In this document: in pieces, positions 1 through 11,242 of the stretch
How positions within the stretch are numbered: position 1 is the stretch's first letter
How the letters are laid out: the number at the start of each line of letters is the position of its first letter
Source: Terriglobia bacterium
GTDB taxonomy: Bacteria > Acidobacteriota > Terriglobia > Bryobacterales > UBA6623
Length of the DNA: 32,948 nt
Direction of reading: 5' to 3'
Assembly: GCA_009838515.1 (NCBI GenBank)
Contig: VXRL01000040.1
Span: 1 to 32,948 of the forward strand
Program-made: the position numbers and the translations under genes
Notes under the pieces: model-generated
The model's database searches: none
What the model saw: only the letters and a program-made list of their open reading frames with translations
Told to the model about the DNA's origin: nothing

Positions 1-23
1 GTTACCACAATTTCATGCCCCAT
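1..23 (-). CDS. Start of an unidentified gene, cut by the window edge
   Basis: On the minus strand an ATG at 23-21 is preceded by a strong ribosome-binding site (AAAGGGGGTGAC ends next to the ATG), and the seven visible codons (MGHEIVV) stay open to the window edge. It lies 43 bases after the stop of the uracil-DNA glycosylase, so it would be the next gene of the same transcription unit. Too little is visible to name a product. Confidence 0.35.
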
Positions 24-66
24 GTCACCCCCTTTGGTGAGCTATGCGGGCTAGCCCCGGGCGGCG

Positions 67-870
67 TCACTTGTAGGCGTAGGTGAAGACCTCCTTGAGA
101 TCTTCGAACGCCTGGCGCTTGCCCTCAGGGTTGTACCCGCGCAACAGATAGGACGGGTGATAGGTCGGCATCACCCGGATTCCGCCCCATTCGGTCCAGT
201 TGCCGCGCAGTTTCGTGATTCCCACGCCAGGCCTCAGGAGGGCTTTGGCGGCGGTCCCGCCCAACACGCAAATCGCCTTGGGCTGGATGGCCTTGACTTG
301 CCGGAACAGAAACTGCCCGCAGACTTCCATCTCGTCCAGCTCGGGCGCGCGGTTGTCGGGCGGACGGCACTTGACAACGTTGCAGATGTAGACGTCCGGC
401 CGCCGGATCGGCAGCCCGATTCGTTCGCACGTGCCGTCGATCATGCGCGTGAGCAGTTGCCCCGCCCTGCCGACGAACGGCAGCCCCTGAGCATCCTCGT
501 CGGCCCCGGGGCCTTCGCCGATGAACACAAGCTTGGCGGCGGGGTTGCCACTGCCGAACACGATCGTATTTCGACCCTTGTGCAAGCGGCAGCGGGTGCA
601 ATCGCCTATGTCTTCTTGAATCACCTGCAGCGGCGATAGCTGCTGCTCTGAACCTGCGTCCGAGGCCGGAGGCACCGGAGTTGCGGACTCGTCCGAAGAC
701 ACCGCCGGGGCGGGAGCCCGTCCCACCAACACCTCCGCGCCAGCAGCGGCATCCGTTTCCGGATCCTCAGATGCGCGCTCCGATCCGGCCTGGGAAGATC
801 CGACGAATAGCTCTTCGAAGCCCAGATCCCGATAGAACTCCAAGTGCTTGCGCAGCGCTTGCTCGGACAT
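67..870 (-). CDS. Family 4 uracil-DNA glycosylase (iron-sulfur)
   Basis: Base-excision repair enzyme that removes uracil from DNA. The 267-residue product has a low-complexity N-terminal extension of about 85 residues, then a family-4 core: CTRC (first two cluster cysteines), the catalytic motif GEGPGADEDAQGLPFVG followed by RAGQLL, further cysteines around ICNVVKCRPP and EVCGQF, and the C-terminal HPSYLLR motif. Family members bind a 4Fe-4S cluster through four cysteines, all compatible with what is seen. The core is typical in length; the extension is what makes it long. It begins 13 bases after the stop of coaBC and probably shares its transcript. Start is the ATG at 870, the only one giving the extension; an internal start cannot be excluded. 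Confidence 0.93.
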   Translation of the reverse strand: MSEQALRKHLEFYRDLGFEELFVGSSQAGSERASEDPETDAAAGAEVLVGRAPAPAVSSDESATPVPPASDAGSEQQLSPLQVIQEDIGDCTRCRLHKGRNTIVFGSGNPAAKLVFIGEGPGADEDAQGLPFVGRAGQLLTRMIDGTCERIGLPIRRPDVYICNVVKCRPPDNRAPELDEMEVCGQFLFRQVKAIQPKAICVLGGTAAKALLRPGVGITKLRGNWTEWGGIRVMPTYHPSYLLRGYNPEGKRQAFEDLKEVFTYAYK

Positions 871-883
871 GTCCTAGGCCGCT

Positions 884-2101
884 TCAGGCTGCCATGCGTT
901 TGCGCAGGCGGATTGCCTCGTCGAGAATCCGCCCGGCCATCTCGGCCTTTGACATGGGACCGAGCCGCTGTACCGACCCATCGGCCGCGAGCAGCATGCC
1001 TTGGTTGAGCTCTGAGTCGAACCCCGTGGCCCCGCCAACGGGATTCGCCACCACGAGGTCGCAGCCCTTCGATTGGAGCTTGCGCCGACCGTTAGCCTCC
1101 AAGTCGTCGGTCTCGGCGGCGAAACCAACTAGGACACGATCGCCCTGGTGGGCCGCGGCGGACTGCAGGATATCCGGAGTCTCTTCGAGCGACAGCTGCG
1201 GCAAGCCATCTCGCTTCTTGAGCTTGCTGGCGGCTGCGTGATCTGGCCGATAGTCCGCCACGGCGGCTGCCATGACGGCAAAGCTGGCCTCTCCCAGATG
1301 TCGCAGCACGGACTGGTGCATTTCGGCAGCGCTCTCCACATCGATGCGCTCGCAGCCAGGAGGGGTCGGCAGGGCCACCGGGCCGGCGATCAGGACCACC
1401 CGCGCTCCGCGCCTAGCGGCCTCGTTCGCGAGCTCGAAGCCCATCCGCCCGCTGGAGCGATTCGAGATATAGCGAACCGGATCAAGCGCCTCACGCGTGG
1501 GTCCGGCGGTGACCAAGACGCACTCGTCCTGAAGATCATCCTCGGAACTCAAGGCCGAACGCACTGCGGCCACGATGTCGCCCAACTCCGCCAGTCTCCC
1601 GGGCCCGACCGTGCCGCAGGCGAGTTCTCCGACTCCTGGCTCCACGATCCGAGCGCCGCGCGTCCGGAGGGCGGCAAGGTTCTCGCGGGTCGCGGGATGC
1701 TCCCACATGTTCGTATTCATGGACGGTGCCAGCACCAGCGGCCCGCGAAAGGCGAGATGGGCCGTGCTGAGGAAGTCGTCGGCGAGACCCAGCGCGAACT
1801 TGGCGAGCATGTCCGCCGAGGCGGGCGCGACAAGCAGAACGTCGGCGCGCTGGGCGACATCGATGTGGGCAATGGCGCTGTGCAGCGTCTCGTCAGGGGA
1901 ACTGTCGTCAAACAGATCCGTGATGACCTTGTTGCCGGTCAAAGAAGCGATGGTGAGGGGAGTGATGAACTTGGTGGCAGCTTTGGTCAGAACAGCCTGC
2001 ACGGCGTGCCCATCCGCCTGGAGCGCCCGCACCAATTCGGCCGACTTGTATGCGGCGATCCCGCCGGTAACGCCCAGCAAGACTGTGCTCTGGTCTCCCA
2101 T
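884..2101 (-). CDS. coaBC: Bifunctional phosphopantothenoylcysteine decarboxylase / phosphopantothenate-cysteine ligase
   Basis: Catalyses two consecutive steps of coenzyme A synthesis: joining cysteine to 4'-phosphopantothenate and decarboxylating the product. The 405 residues match the usual length. The N-terminal flavoprotein (CoaC) half shows GVTGGIAAYKSAELVRAL, the region of the catalytic histidine (HSAIAHID), the PSMNTNMW substrate motif and an ACGTVGPGRLAE active-site cysteine motif. The CoaB half starts near residue 190 with VLVTAGPTREALDPVRYISN and SSGRMG, followed by AAAVADYRP and the KLKK motif. The ATG at 2101 has a good Shine-Dalgarno (AGGTGAG, about five bases upstream), and a TATACT -10-like box lies at 2122-2127. 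It follows uvrB by 43 bases and precedes the glycosylase by 13. Confidence 0.96.
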   Translation of the reverse strand: MGDQSTVLLGVTGGIAAYKSAELVRALQADGHAVQAVLTKAATKFITPLTIASLTGNKVITDLFDDSSPDETLHSAIAHIDVAQRADVLLVAPASADMLAKFALGLADDFLSTAHLAFRGPLVLAPSMNTNMWEHPATRENLAALRTRGARIVEPGVGELACGTVGPGRLAELGDIVAAVRSALSSEDDLQDECVLVTAGPTREALDPVRYISNRSSGRMGFELANEAARRGARVVLIAGPVALPTPPGCERIDVESAAEMHQSVLRHLGEASFAVMAAAVADYRPDHAAASKLKKRDGLPQLSLEETPDILQSAAAHQGDRVLVGFAAETDDLEANGRRKLQSKGCDLVVANPVGGATGFDSELNQGMLLAADGSVQRLGPMSKAEMAGRILDEAIRLRKRMAA

Positions 2102-2144
2102 CTAGCTCACCTGCCACTCTCAGTATAGGTAGGCTGCCATGGCC

Positions 2145-4154
<2,010 letters not shown>

Positions 4155-4504
4155 CTGGTCCCAGTGTACTGAGACGGGCGTTCGCTTCAACGGCATGCGG
4201 GCGCAATCCAAGCGTGCACGCCGACCCCAATGTGCCTAGCCCACGCAGGAGTCCGCTGCCGAACGATGGTCGCGTGGCGCAGGCACCGCAACGGACTGCG
4301 CGAAAGTGGCCTTACTTGCTCCGACAGCCGGATGAGGGGCGAGTGCTCGCGACCAGGATCGGTGCCTACGTGCTGGCATCTGGCCCGCGGCAGACAGTTC
4401 CGGTCCCACCGCTGGCAGGCATGGACAGCGGCGCCTCAACGGTCACGCCGGGCCGGCAAGGTGAATCTTTGGCTCGCCACGTGCGTCCTTCTGTCTGGTC
4501 CCGG
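4155..4504. other. Intergenic region upstream of uvrB
   Basis: Some 350 bases separate the end of the secreted-protein gene (4505) and the uvrB start. Frames that stay open here have no ribosome-binding site, no recognisable motifs and run antisense into the neighbouring gene, so I treat it as non-coding. The only signal I can support is the uvrB promoter candidate at 4163-4190. I see no obvious LexA-type palindrome, but the LexA box of this lineage is unknown to me. Confidence 0.5.
4163..4190 (-). promoter_or_regulatory. Candidate uvrB promoter
   Basis: On the minus strand TTGAAG (4190-4185) and TACACT (4168-4163) are separated by 16 bases. Only eight bases (GGGACCAG) lie between the -10 box and the ATG at 4154, so the transcript would have at most one or two untranslated bases, or the ribosome would read GGGA as a weak Shine-Dalgarno from a start slightly further upstream. 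Pattern match only. Confidence 0.35.
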
Positions 4505-6280
4505 TCACGGAAGACCGCGAAACGCCGGCTGGTTTGCAAACAGAGCCATGCCAATCTCCAGAGTGCCGCCGGCCCCCGGCTCGAGCAGGACGTCGAATCG
4601 ATCGCCCCCGACGCGAACAGAAGCGTCTCCAGCGCGCACGTCGGTGAAGCGGTGCTCGCCGTACGCCCCGGCCTGCACGACCAGGCTACGCGCCCGAATC
4701 GGGTCGAGGTTCATCAGATGGACGCGAACGCTGGACGGAGTGATGGCGTCAACGAGGGCGGCCACTTGATCCGGCAAGCCGGGCCGCTTCCGAGCGGGAT
4801 CGTAGTAGAACAATCGGGCATGCAGGATATTGCCTGCCCGTCCCGGTGGGTTCGCGCCGAGGACGAGTTCCAAGAGCGAATTGGTGACGGCTGGATTGAA
4901 TCGCTGCGTATAGTCCGAGGGGCGCTCGTAGTCAATTGAATCGTCGTTCCGCATAGCATCGAGCCGCGCCCGGATCGCGCTCAGGTCGGCCTGCAGGGCT
5001 TGCGTCGGATAGTCCGGGTTGTCCCCGTCGAGGTATCGGATCCATGGATCGTCGGCGAGCCCCTCAAGGTCGGACCGATCGAATGTGAAGAGGTACACGT
5101 CGCGCTGGACATCCAAGTGCTGGCCCGGGGTGTAGCCATAGAAGCCGTCGTCCCCGTGCTTTCTCGGCAGCAGCACACGACCCCCCTCTGTCCTCTTTGC
5201 CGCGTACAAGTTGGCGACCTGACGGCGCAGCGGCTCCACAAAGCCAGGATCTCCCGTCAACATGACGCCGATGCCGAAGGCAATTCGAGGCCCGCGAATG
5301 AAGTAGTTGCGTCCATCGGACTGGGGCCAGAAGTTCCATCCGAACACTCCGCCGTACCACTTACCGCGCCACTCCCCGCCGATCGTTCCGTCCAGGCCGA
5401 TGTTGGTCGGGATGTTCCCGCCGTTCTCCGCGACCCGGTCACGCCACGCACGGGCATACTCCACAGCCCAGTCGCGATACCGCTGCTCTCCCGTGAGCGC
5501 GAATGCGTTGAAGCCTAGGGCCGTCGCACAGAGGTTCAGCGGGTGATCGCCCCGAATGTTCGACGCAGTGGAGTAGCGGGTCAGGCGCTCGGGAGCGCCG
5601 TCGACGGGCAACCCGCCCCAATCCATTTCGGTTGCTGGGGATATCTTGGACCCCCTGCTTCCGTTATGGAGGCTCTTGATGATCTTTAGGTCCCGGTCGT
5701 AGTTGTCAGCGTCCGGATCGTCTCCCGTGTAGAAGTCGGCGAACCGAGTCGTCCTAGCCCGGTACAGCGGATCGCCGGGCGCAGCCAATCCGTATAGGTG
5801 GAATGCGGCCAGCGCCTCCCCTGTGTGCTCCCAGTCAAACGACGTTACGAACTCCCGCCAGTACATGCCGTGCTCGGCCATCTCGATGCCGGGGGCACGA
5901 GCCTGCGTGTACTGGCGGATATGGCCCTCCCAAGCCCGCTTGTAAAGGTTGAGTACTGAGTCCCGTCCCCCGAGAGCATACAGCAGCGTCCAGCCCCCGA
6001 AATTCTCCATCGCGTCATCCGCCCCGTCGTTTCCGCCCCAGCGCTCAACGCACTTTAGGTAGCCGCGGGCGTCCACAAAGCGATCGAAGAAGGCTTGCAC
6101 GCCGTCGGATGCAGCCTCGAGGAGACGGCGCTCGGCAACAGCCCATGACGGAGGTTCCTTCGTTTGGTCAAGCACGAGCACTGGCTGAGCGGCCAGCGAC
6201 GCCGCCATCCCGAGCAGGCAACAGCCGGTCCACCAGCTAGTCAATCTCGTGCCCCACTTAGCACTTCTCGCCCTACGCAT
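4505..6280 (-). CDS. Secreted protein of unknown function, possibly glycan-active
   Basis: I do not recognise a named family with certainty. The 591-residue product starts with a signal peptide: MRRARSAK, a hydrophobic stretch (WTGCCLLGMAASLAA) and cleavage near AAQP. The mature part is rich in aromatic residues and in Gly-Asp-x-x-Tyr/Arg motifs (GDPLYRARTTRFADF, TGEQRYRDWAVEYARAW) resembling the helical hairpins of (alpha/alpha)6-barrel glycosidases and lyases, and it ends in a beta-rich tail (VRVGGDRFDVLLEPGAGGTLEI). The start at 6280 is chosen because AGGGGAG lies four bases upstream and the signal peptide follows; the frame is open to 6373 but that extension is not signal-like. It is transcribed divergently from the TonB-dependent receptor, which suggests the substrate of one is taken up by the other. 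That role is inference. Confidence 0.7.
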   Translation of the reverse strand: MRRARSAKWGTRLTSWWTGCCLLGMAASLAAQPVLVLDQTKEPPSWAVAERRLLEAASDGVQAFFDRFVDARGYLKCVERWGGNDGADDAMENFGGWTLLYALGGRDSVLNLYKRAWEGHIRQYTQARAPGIEMAEHGMYWREFVTSFDWEHTGEALAAFHLYGLAAPGDPLYRARTTRFADFYTGDDPDADNYDRDLKIIKSLHNGSRGSKISPATEMDWGGLPVDGAPERLTRYSTASNIRGDHPLNLCATALGFNAFALTGEQRYRDWAVEYARAWRDRVAENGGNIPTNIGLDGTIGGEWRGKWYGGVFGWNFWPQSDGRNYFIRGPRIAFGIGVMLTGDPGFVEPLRRQVANLYAAKRTEGGRVLLPRKHGDDGFYGYTPGQHLDVQRDVYLFTFDRSDLEGLADDPWIRYLDGDNPDYPTQALQADLSAIRARLDAMRNDDSIDYERPSDYTQRFNPAVTNSLLELVLGANPPGRAGNILHARLFYYDPARKRPGLPDQVAALVDAITPSSVRVHLMNLDPIRARSLVVQAGAYGEHRFTDVRAGDASVRVGGDRFDVLLEPGAGGTLEIGMALFANQPAFRGLP

Positions 6281-6337
6281 TGCTCCCCTGCCCGACCGGC
6301 TGACTTTGGCTGGCCCAGCTGGATCATCGGACAAGGC

Positions 6338-6355
6338 TTGACCTGAGTCCGTCAA
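6338..6355. promoter_or_regulatory. Inverted repeat in the divergent promoter region
   Basis: TTGACCTGAGTCCGTCAA forms a TTGAC-N8-GTCAA palindrome in the 103 bases between the two divergent genes. Either arm could serve as a -35 box: TTGACC for the plus-strand receptor (with TGTAAT at 6363-6368, spacing 19, longer than ideal) and TTGACG for the minus-strand gene (no good -10 seen). It may instead be an operator shared by the pair. Weakly supported. Confidence 0.3.
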
Positions 6356-6383
6356 GGACAGGTGTAATACCATCTGACGATAA

Positions 6384-9300
6384 ATGTATCGTCTAACGAT
6401 TGCACGGTTCCTAGTATTCGCTATTTGCTCAATTGCGACTCACGGACGTGGCGTAGCCCAGCAGCAGGTCGGGGGCTTGCGCGTCCTGGTCACCGACCAG
6501 ACCGGCGGCGCGATTCCCGGCGCCGAAGTCGAGTTCCGCAGCCCGGCCTTGATCCGCCCTGCCCTCGGCACGACAGACGAGCAGGGCTTGGTTTTCAATG
6601 GCAACCTCCCGCCGGGCGACTACACGGTGAGGGTCCAAGCCGAGGACTTTCAAACAGCGCTGAACACGAACGTCTCGGTCCAGATTGGCCGCGCTTTTCT
6701 GGTAGAGATGCCGCTTGAGGTCGGCCAGCTCGACAGCACGATCGTGGTCGAGGCCAGCACGGCAGTCATCGATACGTTCAAGAGCGAGCAGTCGGCTGTG
6801 TTCTCAGGCGACCGGCTGACAGATGCCGCCGGCGGGCGCGATTTCACGGACTACGCACGCTATACCCCAAGCGTCAACATCGAAGCCCTGGCCGGCAATG
6901 TCAGTCACAAGGGACGTAGTGTGCGCGGGATATCGGTTGACGGCTCGTCGGGGGCGGAGAACGTCTTCTATGTCGACGGCATCGACACGACGAGCATGTA
7001 CAACGGCCTCAACAATCAGAACCTGCGAGTCGAGACGGTGCAAGAGTTCCAGCTCAAGACCGCCGGATACGAGGCAGAATTCGGCGGGGCGATGGGCGGT
7101 GTGCTCAGCGTTCAAACCAAGAGCGGGTCCAACAGATTTCACGGCAGCTTGCTGTGGTATGGCAGTGGGAGCGCGCTCAACGGGGCGCCCAACAAGCGAC
7201 TCCGTCTTGACCCGGCCCAAGACACTGATGTAGCAGAATACGTTTACGATCCCGAAGACGAACTGGTCACCAACGAATTCGGGTTCACCCTAGGCGGCCC
7301 AGTCTGGCGCGACCGGGCCTGGTTCTTCGGCGCGTTGCTGCCACAGGTGCGCAACCGGTCGCGAGCCGTGACGTTCACGTCGGGAGAGTCCGGCGTGTTC
7401 GACCGCAACGACCGGTTGCGCAGCACGACTTCGAAGATTGACGCTCAGCCTGCCCAGAATGTCCGCCTGATGGCCTCGTGGGCCTCGGACTCCGCGAGAT
7501 GGAAAGGTGGGCTGCCCAATCTTGACGGCACCTCCAACCCGGACTTCCAGTGGTCAGAAGAAGGCTACGAATACCCCGGCTACACCATTGCGGGGGCCGC
7601 GCTGTTCACACCAACGCCGACGTTCGTGATGGACGTCCGTTGGGGCCTGAACGTGATCCAGACCGAGCAACTCCTCGGACCGCAGCAGGTTCGTCACAGG
7701 TTCGTCGAATCGCCGGGTCGGATCGGCTTCGCGACGGACAGTCCGCTGTACCGGCCGCGGGGCTTCTACTCGATCAGTCACGGCGCGAGTTTCGAAACGT
7801 CGCAAGACTTCCAAAAAAAGAGCACGGTGTCCGTCACCGCCAGCTCTCTGGCCAACGTTGCCGGCCAGCAGCACAATCTGCGCTTTGGGTGGCAGCTGAG
7901 CGGGCTCGCCCATGACATCAACGATTCCTACAAGTACGACTATCTGCTGTACCGCTACACCCGCCCGTACACGATGGTGGACGGCACTATCCGCACCAGC
8001 AGCTGCAACGGCCCGGACGGCACGGCCTACGAGCCGTGCGGATACTACGAACTGCGCTCTCCATTCGGCGTCGTGGCCAACGTCGGCACGAACAGGCACG
8101 CGCTGTTCGTGCAGGACTCCTGGACAGTCAACGGAGCGCTCACGCTCAATCTTGGCCTGCGGCTGGAACGGGAGGAAATCCCGTCGTTCAGCGACCTGCC
8201 CGAATTCTCGGGAGCGGCGTTCAAGTGGAACTTCTTCGACAAGATCGCACCCCGTGTCGGGTTCGCCTATGACGTGCTCGGCAACGCCAGGCTGAAGCTC
8301 GTGGGCAGTTGGGGGAGGTTTTACGACGCCATGAAGCTGGAAATGGCCCAGGGATCGTTCGGGGGCTTCAAATGGCTGAGCCACTACTACCTGATGGACG
8401 ACAGCACGCTGGACTGGAGCGCTATCGGCGGACTATCAGGCCAAGAAAGCTACCCGGGAACGTTTTTGGAGACCAGGAATTGGCGGATCCCCTCGTTTGA
8501 AGACCTCGATCCCGATCTCAGGCCGATGCGCATGACGGGGACTGTGGTGGGGCTGGAGTACGAGGTCGCGACGAATTCGGTGCTGTCATTCCGGTACACG
8601 CGCAAGAACCTGGACACGGCCATCGAGGACGTGGGCCGCCAGACTCCGGCAGGTGAGGCCTACTACATCACCAATCCGGGCCGCGGGCTCTCAGTCAACA
8701 GATTCACCGAGGTGGGCTTGCCGCCCACGCCCAAGCCCAAGCGCATCTACGACGCCTTGGAAGCCCGCCTGAGGAAAGCCTTCCGCAACAACTGGCTGGC
8801 CGACTTCGCCTATGTCTATTCGCGGCTGCGCGGCCTCTACTCGGGCCTGGGCAGTTCTGACGAGAACGGGCGTCTGAGTCCGAACGTGGACCGGGACTTC
8901 GATCTGTGGTTCCTGAACTACGACTCGAAGGGCAACTTTATTGACGGGCCGCTGGGCACGGACAGACCACACCAGTTCAAGGCCAACTGGGCCTACATCA
9001 CGCCATGGAAGATGGAAATCGGAGGATTCTTCCGCGCCATGAGTGGTACACCCATCAGCCGGACAGTCGATCTGGAGCACGTCGACGTGCTCGTTGACAA
9101 TCGCGGAAGCGACGGCAGGAACCCAGCTTGGACGCAGACTGACCTCTCCGTGATCCAGCGCTTCTACCCGTTTTCTGACGAGAGCAAGTGGTTCGAGCTG
9201 AACTTCAACGTCATCAACGCATTCAATCAAAAGACCGCCTTGCGGACATTCCGCAGCCTGTACCGCCAGACCCTGCCGCTGTGGCAGCCCGGCGATCCTG

Positions 9301-9437
9301 TCTCGCAAGTCTTGAACGGCTACGACTACCAGGCGATCGCGGCCTCGCAGGGCGCGGCCCAAGATCCCCGCTTCCTGATGAGGAACCGGTTCTTGGACCC
9401 GATCACGGCACGATTCGGCCTTCGCCTCGTGTTCTGA
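6384..9437 (+). CDS. Large TonB-dependent outer-membrane receptor (Oar/carboxypeptidase-regulatory type)
   Basis: Predicted outer-membrane beta-barrel for uptake of a large substrate, driven by TonB-ExbBD. The 1017-residue protein has a signal peptide (cleavage near GVAQQ), an N-terminal carboxypeptidase-regulatory-like beta-sandwich (about 30-115: LRVLVTDQTGGAIPGAEVEF, PPGDYTVRVQAEDF), a plug domain (about 125-245: VEASTAVIDTFKSEQ, SVRGISVDG, FYVDGIDTTSMYNG, ETVQEFQLKTAGYEAEFG) and a long barrel ending in a C-terminal phenylalanine (ITARFGLRLVF), the usual barrel-assembly signal. This architecture is greatly expanded in Acidobacteriota. No SusD-type partner lies nearby. The ATG at 6384 has no clear Shine-Dalgarno but is directly followed by the signal peptide. 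It converges on the M56/TonB fusion gene, a possible energy transducer for it. Confidence 0.93.
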   Translation: MYRLTIARFLVFAICSIATHGRGVAQQQVGGLRVLVTDQTGGAIPGAEVEFRSPALIRPALGTTDEQGLVFNGNLPPGDYTVRVQAEDFQTALNTNVSVQIGRAFLVEMPLEVGQLDSTIVVEASTAVIDTFKSEQSAVFSGDRLTDAAGGRDFTDYARYTPSVNIEALAGNVSHKGRSVRGISVDGSSGAENVFYVDGIDTTSMYNGLNNQNLRVETVQEFQLKTAGYEAEFGGAMGGVLSVQTKSGSNRFHGSLLWYGSGSALNGAPNKRLRLDPAQDTDVAEYVYDPEDELVTNEFGFTLGGPVWRDRAWFFGALLPQVRNRSRAVTFTSGESGVFDRNDRLRSTTSKIDAQPAQNVRLMASWASDSARWKGGLPNLDGTSNPDFQWSEEGYEYPGYTIAGAALFTPTPTFVMDVRWGLNVIQTEQLLGPQQVRHRFVESPGRIGFATDSPLYRPRGFYSISHGASFETSQDFQKKSTVSVTASSLANVAGQQHNLRFGWQLSGLAHDINDSYKYDYLLYRYTRPYTMVDGTIRTSSCNGPDGTAYEPCGYYELRSPFGVVANVGTNRHALFVQDSWTVNGALTLNLGLRLEREEIPSFSDLPEFSGAAFKWNFFDKIAPRVGFAYDVLGNARLKLVGSWGRFYDAMKLEMAQGSFGGFKWLSHYYLMDDSTLDWSAIGGLSGQESYPGTFLETRNWRIPSFEDLDPDLRPMRMTGTVVGLEYEVATNSVLSFRYTRKNLDTAIEDVGRQTPAGEAYYITNPGRGLSVNRFTEVGLPPTPKPKRIYDALEARLRKAFRNNWLADFAYVYSRLRGLYSGLGSSDENGRLSPNVDRDFDLWFLNYDSKGNFIDGPLGTDRPHQFKANWAYITPWKMEIGGFFRAMSGTPISRTVDLEHVDVLVDNRGSDGRNPAWTQTDLSVIQRFYPFSDESKWFELNFNVINAFNQKTALRTFRSLYRQTLPLWQPGDPVSQVLNGYDYQAIAASQGAAQDPRFLMRNRFLDPITARFGLRLVF

Positions 9438-9598
9438 CCGACTCTCGCCCCTATCTCAGCGGTGGGATAGAAGTGCCAGCGTGCAGTTGGAGGTGAGCCA
9501 CTGCGAAATCCAGTGCGCTGACCCTGCCCGTATGATTCCTTGCAGTGTCCCTTCTCGAATGGGAGGAGGGTGACGAGGACTTGATGCCGCATTCTGAC

Positions 9599-11242
9599 TC
9601 AGGGCAATTCAAAAGCCACGCGAATCGTCACGGTGACTTCCACCGGGCGGCCGTTTAGAAGCGCCGGTTCGTAGCGCCACTGCGTCACGGCTTGCGCTGC
9701 CGCGTCCGCCAGACGACCATCGACTATCGAATTGACGATAGCTACGCTGGCAGGATTGCCATCCGTGCCGATTACCGCCTCCAGCACAGCGGTTCCCGTG
9801 ACACCCTCGCGCTCGGCGTCGGGTGGGTAGGTCGCGGGAAAGTGATGCACCAGCCTAGCCTCTCGCACGTTTCCACCAACACGGACCCTCCGGCGACCGG
9901 ACCGTGGTTGCGACCGATCCCGGGCAGGTCGGGTGCCGGAAACTACGATCGCCTCGACAACGCGCTTCATCGCCAGCGTGACGTCAAGCCGGGCGTCTGA
10001 GGTCAGGTCGAGTGCCTGACGGTAGGAAACGAATCCGACTGGCCCATGGACCTCGACCTGATAGGAAGCCGACCGCTCCAAGCCCTCGATCCTGAAGGAT
10101 CCGTCGGCACCGGCTGTCGCGGCTTCGGACAGGCCCTTGTCGACTTCGGTAAGGACCACGGACGCCCACGGAACGCGCGCCCCGCTCGGATCTTGCACCG
10201 ACCCGGTGAGTGCGACACCCCTGCCCTGGGCGATTGCAAGCGTCACGCATGAGAGGGCCAGAGATGCGACCAGCGCCACCGCGGCGAGGCGGTGGGCAAC
10301 GGCGGTGGAGAGTAGGCCCGATTCGAAGCGGGTCTTCCCGAGGATTCTCTCGATGCGTTCGCCAAGCGATGCGCCCTGCGCCATCGCGCTCATCGGCAAT
10401 GTCCGGTATCCGCGCCAGTCCCTGGCGATTTCCAGCAAGGCCTGTGCATAGACCTCGCGATCTCTAGAGACCCAGACTGCGTGGTCGTCGCAGGCAGTCT
10501 CGGCGAGCGCTCTCAAGCGGCGCTTCAGCAAATAGGCGAGCGGATGGAACCAGAATACCGAGGCAACGACCGCGGCGAGCGCTTCGACGATGCCATCGCG
10601 CCGGAAGACATGCGCCAGTTCGTGCAAGAGCACCGCCTCGAGCTTTTCGGCACTCCAACTGGACCACTCGCCTGGCAAAACGATAGTGGGCCTCAGTGCT
10701 CCGTAGGCGAACGGTGCTCCGGCACCCGGGATCGAGACCAGCTGAGGTGGTGTCCTACCCACGGCCGCCCCGAAAGACGCCCTCGCTAGCGACTCAAGTG
10801 CAGGGCACTCCAAGGGTTCGGCCTGACGGAGCAAACGCCGAATGCGACGCCGAGCTATCAGGTGACGCGAAAGCAGGACCACCGTGCCCAACCCGAACAG
10901 CAGCCCACAGATACCCCACCAGTCGCTTGTCGGCATCCCAGCCGATGGATGGGTCAAGCTCTCTGCTTGGGCAATGAGCGGCGTCCCAAGCACGGGAATC
11001 GCGGACTCAAGAGCCACGCCGGGAGAGAATCCGAAACCGGAGCTTGCGAGACCCGCCAAGGGCAGCAGCAGCATCCCTAGGAGAACGGCCGTCCACGCTC
11101 CGTGCTCGACTGCCGGCCGCTGCGGGGCAGCCAACCGCAGGACAAGCCACGTGGCTAGAACCAGCACGATTGCTCGCACCGAGGACCCGAGCAGCGCGTC
11201 GAAGATCCCACTTCCGAAATCAAGCGCTATGGTTGCAATCAT
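9599..11242 (-). CDS. BlaR1-type M56 metallopeptidase fused to a TonB C-terminal domain
   Basis: Membrane zinc peptidase of the BlaR1/MecR1 (M56) family. Domain order in 547 residues: hydrophobic segments around 20-40, 50-65 and 105-130, the zinc motif HELAH (207-211) with the downstream WFHPLAYLLKRRLRALAETACDDHAV block, a fourth membrane segment (about 320-340, LAAVALVASLALSCVTLAIA), a carboxypeptidase-regulatory-like beta-sandwich (about 345-430, VALTGSVQDPSGARVPWASV), a basic linker (RSGRRRVRVGG) and a TonB C-terminal domain (about 470-547, ATYPPDAEREGVTGTAVLE, TQWRYEPALLNGRPV). There is no penicillin-binding sensor domain. The start overlaps the stop of the BlaI gene as ATGA, so the two are translationally coupled. 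M56 proteases normally inactivate the partner repressor after signal sensing; the TonB tail suggests contact with outer-membrane receptors such as the convergent gene at 6384. Confidence 0.92.
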   Translation of the reverse strand: MIATIALDFGSGIFDALLGSSVRAIVLVLATWLVLRLAAPQRPAVEHGAWTAVLLGMLLLPLAGLASSGFGFSPGVALESAIPVLGTPLIAQAESLTHPSAGMPTSDWWGICGLLFGLGTVVLLSRHLIARRRIRRLLRQAEPLECPALESLARASFGAAVGRTPPQLVSIPGAGAPFAYGALRPTIVLPGEWSSWSAEKLEAVLLHELAHVFRRDGIVEALAAVVASVFWFHPLAYLLKRRLRALAETACDDHAVWVSRDREVYAQALLEIARDWRGYRTLPMSAMAQGASLGERIERILGKTRFESGLLSTAVAHRLAAVALVASLALSCVTLAIAQGRGVALTGSVQDPSGARVPWASVVLTEVDKGLSEAATAGADGSFRIEGLERSASYQVEVHGPVGFVSYRQALDLTSDARLDVTLAMKRVVEAIVVSGTRPARDRSQPRSGRRRVRVGGNVREARLVHHFPATYPPDAEREGVTGTAVLEAVIGTDGNPASVAIVNSIVDGRLADAAAQAVTQWRYEPALLNGRPVEVTVTIRVAFELP

